This document shows, piece by piece, positions 17,907 through 24,443 of a stretch of DNA of 64,000 nt. Under the pieces are notes generated by a model. The model saw nothing but the letters and a program-made list of their open reading frames with translations, was not told the origin of the DNA and searched no databases. The translations under genes and the position numbers were made by a program. The stretch is from NCBI RefSeq assembly GCF_003555505.1, contig NZ_CP032152.1, positions 992,001-1,056,000 of the forward strand. Direction: 5' to 3'. Source of the DNA: Thermosynechococcus sichuanensis E542. GTDB lineage: Bacteria > Cyanobacteriota > Cyanobacteriia > Thermosynechococcales > Thermosynechococcaceae. Numbering within the stretch: the first letter of the stretch is position 1; each line of letters opens with the position of its first letter.

Positions 17907-18620
17907 ATGAAAGTTGCTATTATTCCTGCGCGAGGAGGCAGCAAGCGAATTCCTCGTAAAAACATCCGTGACTTCTGTGGCAAGCCGATGATTGCTTACG
18001 CGATCAACATTGCTCAAAACTCTGGCTTGTTTGATCGGATTGTTGTTTCCACCGAAGACCCAGAGATTGCTAGTGTTGCTTCTCAATGGGGTGCAGAAGT
18101 TCCTTTTATGCGGCCAGCATCATTAGCCGATGACTATACAGGCACCACACAAGTCATTGCCCATGGTATTCAAGTATTGCAAGAGCAGGGTTATCATCCT
18201 GAGCTAGTGTGCTGCATCTACCCCGCCGTTCCTTTGCTACAAGTTGATGATCTCAAAGCCGCCTTTGACATGTTAGTTAGTTCTGACGCACCCTATGTTT
18301 TTCCAGTAACGACCTTTCCTTCTTCCATTCAGCGAGCTTTACGCCGACAGCCCTCTGGGCAGATGGAGCCTTTTTATCCAGAGTATGAGCAAGAACGCAC
18401 CCAAGACTTAGAACCTGCTTACTATGACGCGGGGCAATTTTACTGGGGAAGGGCTGAAGCGTGGCTTGCAGATATGAGTATTCATCGGCAGGGCATTGGA
18501 TTGGTTATTCCCCAATGGCGAGTTGTTGATGTTGATACCCTTGAGGATTGGCAACGTGCTGAGCTGATTTATCGAGCACTATACTCTAATCAGTTGGGGC
18601 AGGAGCAAGTCACATGTTAG
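17907..18620 (+). CDS. pseF: Pseudaminic acid cytidylyltransferase
   Basis: 237 residues, last enzyme of the pathway: CTP plus pseudaminic acid gives CMP-pseudaminic acid. The nucleotide loop is AIIPARGGSKRIPRKNIRDF at the N-terminus, followed by PMIAYAI and VVSTEDPEIA. AYYDAGQFYWGRAEAW is typical of PseF rather than of NeuA. ATG 17907 is seven bases from a weak purine-rich site. It overlaps pseG by seven bases, and near-normal GC distinguishes it from pseG and the genes beyond. Confidence 0.93.
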   Translation: MKVAIIPARGGSKRIPRKNIRDFCGKPMIAYAINIAQNSGLFDRIVVSTEDPEIASVASQWGAEVPFMRPASLADDYTGTTQVIAHGIQVLQEQGYHPELVCCIYPAVPLLQVDDLKAAFDMLVSSDAPYVFPVTTFPSSIQRALRRQPSGQMEPFYPEYEQERTQDLEPAYYDAGQFYWGRAEAWLADMSIHRQGIGLVIPQWRVVDVDTLEDWQRAELIYRALYSNQLGQEQVTC

Positions 18621-19678
18621 TTGTTTTCCGTGTGGACTCTGCGACTCAGATCGGTACAGGGCACGTCATGCGTTGTTTAACCCTAGCGGAAGCCCTAAGG
18701 GAACAGGGAGCGCACTGTACATTTATTTGTCGAAATCACCCCTCCAATATCTATTCGTTAATTGAGAAAAAGAACTTTCCGCTATACTTACTGAAAAATC
18801 CCTCAGATTGTACCTCATCCAACGACAACTGGTTGGGAGTATCACAGATTGATGATGCTGAAGAAACAATAGAAATTATTAAATTCTTAAAAATTAAACC
18901 CGATTGGCTCATTGTCGATCATTATGCAATAGATGTCACTTGGGAAAACAGGCTGAGAGGTCATACAAAAAAAATTATGGTCATTGATGACCTCGCCAAT
19001 CGAGTCCATGATTGTGATGTACTACTAGACCAGAACTATACTAATTGTTGGAATAAGTATGAGAGATTAGTCCCAAAGAATTGCCGTGTTTTATTAGGGT
19101 TAGAATACGCTCTTTTGCGTCCGCAATTTATTAACGCTCGCCAAAAGTTAGAGCAAGAGGGCAGACACTCTTTGGATTATCGTAAAGTTTTTATTTTTTT
19201 TGGAGGAGTGGACAAAGAAAACTACACAGGCAAAGCATTAGACATACTACTAGAACTAGGAGACTTTGCTCCAGAAGTGGTGATTGGTTGTCAAAACCCC
19301 CACCATGAAGTTCTTCAGGAAAAAATGTACCAGTTTCCCAATGGTCATTTACATGTTCAAGTAGATAACATAGCAGAAATTATGATGCGTTGTTCTTGGT
19401 ACCTAGGAGCGGGTGGATCGATCACTTGGGAGCGAATGTGTTTGGGACTGACTGGTATTGTCATTCCTATTTCTGATAATCAAATTGAATTCTCAAACGC
19501 CTTAGATTCTGATGGTTTTCATCGGGTAATTAGAGATTTGTGTACTGAGGAATTAAGAAAAAATTATCAAAACTATATCCTTGATCTGAGTTTCAAAGAG
19601 TCTATTTACAAAAGCTATCTACTATTTGACGGAGAAAGTACAATTAGGGTCGTTAATCACTTGTTCCAAATACATTAA
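18614..19678 (+). CDS. pseG: UDP-2,4-diacetamido-2,4,6-trideoxy-beta-L-altropyranose hydrolase
   Basis: 354-residue GT-B-fold hydrolase that removes UDP from the PseH product. Seen are the N-terminal FRVDSATQIGTGHVMRCLTL, WLIVDHYAIDVTWE and the C-terminal AGGSITWERMCLGLTGIVIP, all typical of PseG. The frame overlaps pseF by seven bases, so translation is probably coupled. A run of eight T at 19194-19201 inside the gene is a possible slippage site. AT-rich composition starts here. Confidence 0.9.
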   Translation: MLVVFRVDSATQIGTGHVMRCLTLAEALREQGAHCTFICRNHPSNIYSLIEKKNFPLYLLKNPSDCTSSNDNWLGVSQIDDAEETIEIIKFLKIKPDWLIVDHYAIDVTWENRLRGHTKKIMVIDDLANRVHDCDVLLDQNYTNCWNKYERLVPKNCRVLLGLEYALLRPQFINARQKLEQEGRHSLDYRKVFIFFGGVDKENYTGKALDILLELGDFAPEVVIGCQNPHHEVLQEKMYQFPNGHLHVQVDNIAEIMMRCSWYLGAGGSITWERMCLGLTGIVIPISDNQIEFSNALDSDGFHRVIRDLCTEELRKNYQNYILDLSFKESIYKSYLLFDGESTIRVVNHLFQIH

Positions 19679-19696
19679 CTGCTGTGGGAGACTAAT

Positions 19697-20305
19697 ATGA
19701 AGGTACTTATTCTTTCAGACAATAATAATGAGTATAGTAGAGAATTGATTCACTGGTTTCAGGGCATAGGTGAAGATATTTTTGTCCGTGAAGACCCAAT
19801 TGATCTACAAACAGTCAAAGAACTTAGCCCAGATTTTGTAATTAGCTATAATTATAAACATATTATTTCCAAAGATATTGTTGCTTGCTACTATCCTAGA
19901 ATAATTAATCTCCATATTTCGCTCCTGCCGTATAATAGAGGATGCTATCCAAATGTTTGGAGTTTTTTAGAGAACACACCTAAGGGAGTAACTATCCATT
20001 TGGTTGATGAGAATGTAGATACGGGGGATATTCTTTTACAGAAAGAAGTTTTTATTGATGAAGAAACGGAAACCCTAAGAAGTTCTTATCTGAAATTACA
20101 TAGAGAGATTCAGCAACTTTTTAAGAGTAACTGGGAAGCTCTTAAGCTAGGACAGATTCATCCCGTTAAACAAGAGGGGGGGGGGACAAGACACTACAAA
20201 CGAGAATTTATTCATTTCGTCCAGCCCCTTATCGGAGAAAAAGGATGGGATACACCCATTCGAGAACTTAAGGAGAAATATAGAACTTGGCGAAGTACAG
20301 CTTAA
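19697..20305 (+). CDS. Formyltransferase-fold protein of the pse locus, with in-frame G10 tract
   Basis: 202-residue protein of the methionyl-tRNA/GAR formyltransferase fold. The catalytic triad is Asn71 and His73 in NLHISLLPYNRG and Asp108 in NVDTGDIL, with the usual spacing. Such enzymes in nonulosonic acid loci put an N-formyl group on an amino sugar; the exact substrate here is inferred. In this sequence a run of ten G (20176-20185) encodes Gly-Gly-Gly, and the frame after it reads a normal family tail (GWDTPIRELKEKY). One G less would instead open a frame that runs without stop into pseH. It is 18 bases behind pseG. Confidence 0.8.
   Translation: MKVLILSDNNNEYSRELIHWFQGIGEDIFVREDPIDLQTVKELSPDFVISYNYKHIISKDIVACYYPRIINLHISLLPYNRGCYPNVWSFLENTPKGVTIHLVDENVDTGDILLQKEVFIDEETETLRSSYLKLHREIQQLFKSNWEALKLGQIHPVKQEGGGTRHYKREFIHFVQPLIGEKGWDTPIRELKEKYRTWRSTA
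20176..20185 (+). repeat. Homopolymeric G10 tract inside formyltransferase gene
   Basis: Ten consecutive G in a gene that is otherwise strongly AT-rich. It is the longest such run I see in the window. Tracts of this kind are classic slipped-strand mispairing sites in surface-sugar genes of Campylobacter and Helicobacter. In the present phase the formyltransferase frame is intact. Confidence 0.9.
20270..20275 (+). promoter_or_regulatory. Strong ribosome-binding site without a standard start codon (pseH)
   Basis: AAGGAG lies four bases before an ATA codon at 20280-20282 that is in frame with pseH. The frame from there reads IELGEVQLKNFIHLDPDEKE and then joins the pseH sequence without stop. 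This suggests either AUA initiation or a mutated ATG. Confidence 0.45.
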
Positions 20306-20339
20306 AAACTTTATTCATCTAGACCCTGATGAAAAGGAA

Positions 20340-20804
20340 ATGGTCAGGCGGTGGAGAAATCATCCAGAGGTTAAAAAGTGGATGTATTCAGATCATGAGA
20401 TTAGTGAAGGAGAGCACAGTCGATTTATTGAAAAATTAGCTGATAGCGTAAAGGATTTTTACTACCTCGTTTATAAGCGGGAAAAAGCTGTAGGTGTTCT
20501 ATACCTGAGTAAAGTAGATTTTTGTCATCAAAATGCATATTTTGGTATCTATGCCAATCCTGAACGATTAGCTCATGGTGCAGGTGTCATTTTAGAAAAA
20601 TCAGCTTTGTATCTCGCTTTTGGTATAGCGAAATTTCACACCCTTAAGCTAGAAGTTATTGAGAATAATAAAAGAGCTATAAACTTTTATAAGCGTATGG
20701 GTTTTCAGGAAGAGGGTAGGCTAAAAGAGTTTGTATTCAAGGAAGGCAAGTGGCAAGATGTCATTATCATGGGAATGCTTTCGATCGCTGACTCGTCTAA
20801 ATGA
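20340..20804 (+). CDS. pseH: GNAT acetyltransferase, PseH type
   Basis: Third pathway enzyme: N-acetylates the 4-amino group of the PseC product using acetyl-CoA. Seen are MVRRWRNHPEVKKWMYSDHE, typical of PseH, and the C-terminal GNAT part LEVIENNKRAINFYKRMGFQ. The first ATG is 20340, giving 154 residues. The family N-terminus clearly starts earlier: the upstream codons read LKNFIHLDPDEKE, so the real protein probably includes residues from about 20280, where AAGGAG precedes an ATA codon. No ATG, GTG or TTG exists in that frame back to the G tract at 20176. Expression may therefore rely on AUA or AUU initiation, or on frameshifting from the formyltransferase gene. Confidence 0.85.
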   Translation: MVRRWRNHPEVKKWMYSDHEISEGEHSRFIEKLADSVKDFYYLVYKREKAVGVLYLSKVDFCHQNAYFGIYANPERLAHGAGVILEKSALYLAFGIAKFHTLKLEVIENNKRAINFYKRMGFQEEGRLKEFVFKEGKWQDVIIMGMLSIADSSK

Positions 20805-20856
20805 TCGAAATCAAGTTATGTTAGGATACAAGAGCTTGTTGTAGGAGGGAGCTAGA

Positions 20857-21084
20857 ATGACCAAAACAATAAAAGTAATAGTTGAGAAACATCATGATGG
20901 CTATGTTGCGTATCCAATCGGCTTAAAAGGCGTAGTTGTTGGGCAGGGTGATTCATACGAAGATGCACTTGTTGATATAAAATCCGCTATAAACTTTCAC
21001 ATTCAGACATTTGGTGAAGAAGTGTTTACCAGTGATTCATCAGTTTTAGAAGTTTTTATTGCCGAAACAGGAGTTACTGCCTAG
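20857..21084 (+). CDS. hicB: HicB family antitoxin
   Basis: 75 residues with the short HicB fold: IKVIVEKHHDGYVAYPIGLKGVVVGQGDSYEDAL, then a helical segment typical of the partial RNase-H-like domain. It would bind and silence HicA. GTAGGAGGGAG precedes ATG 20857. Its stop TAG overlaps the GTG start of the next gene by one base, and the antitoxin-first order is a common arrangement. It probably also stabilises the surrounding acquired DNA. Confidence 0.82.
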   Translation: MTKTIKVIVEKHHDGYVAYPIGLKGVVVGQGDSYEDALVDIKSAINFHIQTFGEEVFTSDSSVLEVFIAETGVTA

Positions 21085-21323
21085 TGAGCAAATTTCCTGT
21101 TGATGCAACAAAGTCTCGAGTTATCAAAGCTTTCAAAGTTTTGGTTTTTTCTTTAGTGCGTGAAGCAGAACATATATCAATGATTCGAGAAAATCCAAAC
21201 GGAAGCAGGACACCTTTAACTATGCCAAACCATGCATATATTAAGTCCTCTACATTGCGGACAATTTGTACTCAAGCAGGGACAACTAGAGAAGAGTTCA
21301 TCAATGCTTATAATAAAACCTAG
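21084..21323 (+). CDS. hicA: HicA family mRNA interferase toxin
   Basis: 79 residues. The double-stranded RNA-binding-like HicA fold is shown by REAEHISMIRENPNGSRTPL and the C-terminal SSTLRTICTQAGTTREEFIN. The catalytic histidine would be the one in AEHI; the more common GSH motif is replaced, as in the cyanobacterial subgroup with GEHI. HicA cleaves mRNA to stop growth when free. GTG start coupled to hicB. Confidence 0.8.
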   Translation: MSKFPVDATKSRVIKAFKVLVFSLVREAEHISMIRENPNGSRTPLTMPNHAYIKSSTLRTICTQAGTTREEFINAYNKT

Positions 21324-21334
21324 CATATAAACTT

Positions 21335-22039
21335 ATGAACATATTTGTTGTAGCGGCTTACCCTGATGATGAAATTCTTGGCTGTGGGGGCACAATGGCT
21401 CTACACTCTGCACGGGGTGACAAAGTAACAGTGCTCATCATGGCAGAGGGGATCACTAGTCGGCTACAAGTGCGTGATGTGGTTTCTTGTCGAGAAAATT
21501 TAACAAAATTACAACAAACAGCCATAGAAGCGAATAAAGTCGTAGGTGTATCAGATGTCCGCTTTGCAGGGTTGCCTGACAATCGCATGGATAGTGTGGA
21601 TTTACTGGATGTTGTCAAAATTATTGAAAAAGTGATGGATGACATCCAGCCAGAGATCATTTATACTCACCATCATGCTGATCTAAACATAGACCATCAA
21701 ATTACCCATCAAGCTGTTATGACTGCTGCACGTCCACTACCAAACAGCCCTATCAAGGAAGTTCTCTTTTTTGAAGTCCCTTCAGCAACAGGCTGGAATA
21801 CACCTATAAGTGGAAATGCATTTATACCTCAGTACTATGTTGATATTTCACAAAATATTAATGATTTTTATACTGCTCTTGACCTTAAGATAAAAGCACT
21901 AGAAGTTTACTCTAATGAAATGCGATCGTATCCTCATGCTAGATCAATTGAGTCAATAAAAGCGTTAGCAGATTTTCGAGGATCATCAGTAGGTTTTCTG
22001 CATTCAGAATCATTTCAAGTAGGAAGAATTTTAATATGA
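21335..22039 (+). CDS. PIG-L family deacetylase (LmbE-like)
   Basis: 234-residue zinc-dependent N-acetylglucosamine-type deacetylase family member. The first metal motif, normally AHPDDE, reads AYPDDEILGCGGT here, with Tyr replacing the first zinc-binding His. The second region THHHADLNIDHQITHQAV keeps its histidines. PIG-L genes occur in nonulosonic acid and surface-sugar loci, where they deacetylate nucleotide sugars. The substitution may reduce or abolish activity. The gene is tightly packed: 11 bases behind hicA, with its end overlapping the next frame by four bases. Confidence 0.82.
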   Translation: MNIFVVAAYPDDEILGCGGTMALHSARGDKVTVLIMAEGITSRLQVRDVVSCRENLTKLQQTAIEANKVVGVSDVRFAGLPDNRMDSVDLLDVVKIIEKVMDDIQPEIIYTHHHADLNIDHQITHQAVMTAARPLPNSPIKEVLFFEVPSATGWNTPISGNAFIPQYYVDISQNINDFYTALDLKIKALEVYSNEMRSYPHARSIESIKALADFRGSSVGFLHSESFQVGRILI

Positions 22040-22462
22040 GTAATAAATCTATTATTATTGTGACAAATAGGAAGCGTAATGAATTTTTATCTCAATCTAT
22101 TTCCAAAAAATTATCACTTAAAACATACTTAATCACAAAAGAAAGTGAGCTTAACTATGAAAAAATTTCTAAATTAGATCCAAGCTGGATAAAAGCCACA
22201 ATTAGGTAAAGTTACTTACTTCCAACGTCGTAGACCTGAACAGAGTAGAATTGATTTGAATGAAGTTAAAAGCTTAGATAATCTTTATGACTACATTCGT
22301 ATGTTAGATGGTGAAGGTTATCCTAATGCTTTTATAGAAGCTGGTAATTTTCGCATTTCCTTTCACTCTCCTCACATCTGCGATGGATTTATAGAAAGTC
22401 AGGTTAAAATTGAACTCATTAAATCATTCGAGAGTCTAGAGCATGATCCTGAACAACAATAA
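22036..22462 (+). pseudogene. Internally deleted second formyltransferase
   Basis: An ATG overlapping the previous stop opens a frame of 57 codons (IIIVTNRKRNEFLSQS to KISKLDPSWI) that matches the N-terminus of sugar formyltransferases found in pse loci. It stops at 22209. From 22193 another frame reads KPQLGKVTYFQRRRPEQSRI to DNLYDYIRMLDGEGYPNAFIE, the C-terminal part of the same family. The catalytic centre between them, about 130 residues, is missing and the frames differ. A single internal deletion explains this. It is not expected to give a functional enzyme. Confidence 0.7.
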
Positions 22463-23474
22463 AGCAGTTCCTTTCGTCATTGCTGAAATGTCAGGGAATC
22501 ATAATCAATCCCTTGATAGAGCTTTGGAGATCGTTGAAGCGGTAGCTAAGTCTGGTGCTCATGCTCTAAAACTTCAGACTTACACGGCTGACACAATGAC
22601 GATCCGCTGTGAGAAACCTCATTTCTTTATCAGTGATGAGAGTAGTTTATGGAAGCAGGAATATCTCTATGATCTCTATCAAAAGGCTTATACTCCTTGG
22701 GAGTGGCATGAGCCTATTTTCAAGAAAGCCAAAGAGCTAGGCCTGATTGCATTCAGTACGCCTTTTGATCTGACGGCAGTAGATTTTCTTGAAGAATTAG
22801 ATTGTCCAATCTACAAGATCGCCTCATTTGAAAATGTGGATTTACGCTTGATTCGGCGAGTGGCAGAAACGGGTAAGCCGATTATTATGTCCACAGGTAT
22901 GGCTACCCTTGCTGAACTGGATGAGGCGGTGCGAACGATTCGAGCCACAGGTAATGATCAAATTGTCTTGCTGAAATGCACCAGTACGTATCCTGCGGAT
23001 CCGGCTGACTCTAATTTACGCACGATTCCCCACCTGAAGGAACTCTTTGGCTGTGAGGTGGGACTCTCGGATCACACCCTCGGAATTGGTGTGGCGGTAG
23101 CAGCGGTGGCTTTGGGGGCAACGGTCATTGAAAAGCACTTTACACTGAGTCGCGCTGAGGGCGGGGTAGATGCTGCCTTTAGTTTGGAACCCCATGAGAT
23201 GAAGCTATTGGTGGAGGAAACGCAGCGTGCCTATCAAGCCTTGGGTCGGGTACACTATGGCCCCACGGAAGCTGAGAAGAAGTCGTTGGTTTATCGCCGC
23301 TCATTATACTTTGTCAAAGATATGGCAGCAGGCGAGGTGATTACGCCAGAGTGTATTCGCTCGATTCGCCCTGGGTATGGGTTGCCCCCTAAATATTATG
23401 AGGTACTTCTAGGTAAGCGAGTGAATCAGGCCATTGAGCGGGGTACGGCTGTGGCATGGGAGCATATTGGCTGA
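22443..23474 (+). CDS. pseI: Pseudaminic acid synthase
   Basis: 343-residue NeuB-family enzyme that condenses the PseG product with phosphoenolpyruvate. The TIM-barrel part shows FVIAEMSGNHNQSLDRALEI, LKLQTYTADTMTI, IYKIASFENVDLRLIRRV, STGMATLAELDEAV and EVGLSDHTLGIG. The C-terminal SAF (antifreeze-like) domain begins near residue 290 (SLYFVKDMAAGEVITPECIR). PseI fits better than NeuB by the KLQTYTADTMTI motif. The gene start overlaps the deleted formyltransferase by 20 bases. The 5' part is AT-rich and the 3' part host-like. Confidence 0.93.
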   Translation: MILNNNKAVPFVIAEMSGNHNQSLDRALEIVEAVAKSGAHALKLQTYTADTMTIRCEKPHFFISDESSLWKQEYLYDLYQKAYTPWEWHEPIFKKAKELGLIAFSTPFDLTAVDFLEELDCPIYKIASFENVDLRLIRRVAETGKPIIMSTGMATLAELDEAVRTIRATGNDQIVLLKCTSTYPADPADSNLRTIPHLKELFGCEVGLSDHTLGIGVAVAAVALGATVIEKHFTLSRAEGGVDAAFSLEPHEMKLLVEETQRAYQALGRVHYGPTEAEKKSLVYRRSLYFVKDMAAGEVITPECIRSIRPGYGLPPKYYEVLLGKRVNQAIERGTAVAWEHIG

Positions 23475-23476
23475 GT

Positions 23477-23905
23477 CTAGAGGTGGAATGGCTCTTCAAA
23501 AATTTGTGCTTCCGAAAAGGGGCATGTTTGGGGCAACGTTTCAGGGTCAAGGGGGGTTTCTTGTCCCACTAGGTCAAGGGCTGTTTCGTAACTGAGGCAA
23601 ATGGCCTCTGGTAGGTAGGACTTGAGGCTGGGGTTTTCTTTGAGGTGGCGTTCTATGCGACGCCGCTGCTCACGAATCGTGTAAATCCAGCTTTTTGAAC
23701 GCTGTTCAGGCTGGTAGTACCACTTAATCAAATGCGCCAGTAAAACTTCAAGGCGGCTGCGCAATTCCCGTTTCTCTTGCCTACCCAAGGATGCAATCTC
23801 CTCACTCAAGTTCTCAAGGTCGAGGAGTTCAAATTTGCCTTGGCGGAGGTATGTGGCTTGTTGTTGCGTCCAAGCATAAAAGTCAGTTTCATACAGTGTG
23901 CTCAC
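23477..23905 (-). CDS. DUF29 domain protein
   Basis: 142 residues, unknown function, same family as the gene at 17394 (LYETDFYAWTQQQ, IASLGRQEKRELRSRLEVLL, LIKWYYQPEQRSKSW). I chose GTG 23905 because GGAGG lies ten bases upstream and the product starts VSTLYETDF, in line with the family. Longer readings to 24145 would overlap the cheW gene. It converges with pseI, two bases between the stops. Confidence 0.8.
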   Translation of the reverse strand: MSTLYETDFYAWTQQQATYLRQGKFELLDLENLSEEIASLGRQEKRELRSRLEVLLAHLIKWYYQPEQRSKSWIYTIREQRRRIERHLKENPSLKSYLPEAICLSYETALDLVGQETPLDPETLPQTCPFSEAQIFEEPFHL

Positions 23906-23945
23906 GGCTGGTTCGCCTCCAAATATATCTAGGAATGCAGTCAGG

Positions 23946-24443
23946 TTATTGCATTTTGAGGGTGTGGAGTACCTGCTCAATATCAACGATAAAGATGGGG
24001 GGTAACTCCTGATCTGCTTGACTACTGACCATGAGGGAACTGACGTTGTGGATGCTCCCCCAGTGGAGATAGTTGCTGGGAATGGGATGAATGGCATCCC
24101 GTGGGATGCGCTCAATGACCGGGGGGTCTGTGAGGGGGAGGCCAAGCCATTCCCCTTCTAAGCGGGGCTGGAGAATGAGCAAAAATTTCAGCTTCTGGGT
24201 TTCTGAGGTTGAGAGGGGATCGTCAAAGAGACAGCAGCCAATATCAATCACTAGAATTTCGTGGTTTTCATAGGTGACAAGGCCAATCCCTCGCTGGTGT
24301 GGATCGCCATGAATGGGGGGCAAAGGAATAACCCGATAGGCCTGTGCCATGGGCACGGCAAACTGTTCTTGACGCACGATAAAGGTCAGGAATTGCTCTA
24401 AAACAATGGGCTGGCTCTGGCGGCGACGGCGGCTTTTAAGCAT
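23946..24443 (-). CDS. CheW-like adaptor at the end of the pix operon
   Basis: 165-residue CheW-domain protein. The core strands are recognisable (FLTFIVRQEQFAVPMAQAYR, VTYENHEILVIDIGCCLF). It should couple a chemoreceptor to a CheA-type kinase, but could also act alone as an extra adaptor or antagonist of PixI. It overlaps pixL by eight bases and is the last gene of the unit. Little else in it is diagnostic. Confidence 0.75.
   Translation of the reverse strand: MLKSRRRRQSQPIVLEQFLTFIVRQEQFAVPMAQAYRVIPLPPIHGDPHQRGIGLVTYENHEILVIDIGCCLFDDPLSTSETQKLKFLLILQPRLEGEWLGLPLTDPPVIERIPRDAIHPIPSNYLHWGSIHNVSSLMVSSQADQELPPIFIVDIEQVLHTLKMQ

Noticed and set aside
23906-24145. 80-residue N-terminal extension of the second DUF29 gene
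   Set aside because: It runs into the cheW gene, and a GTG with GGAGG at 23905 gives the family start.
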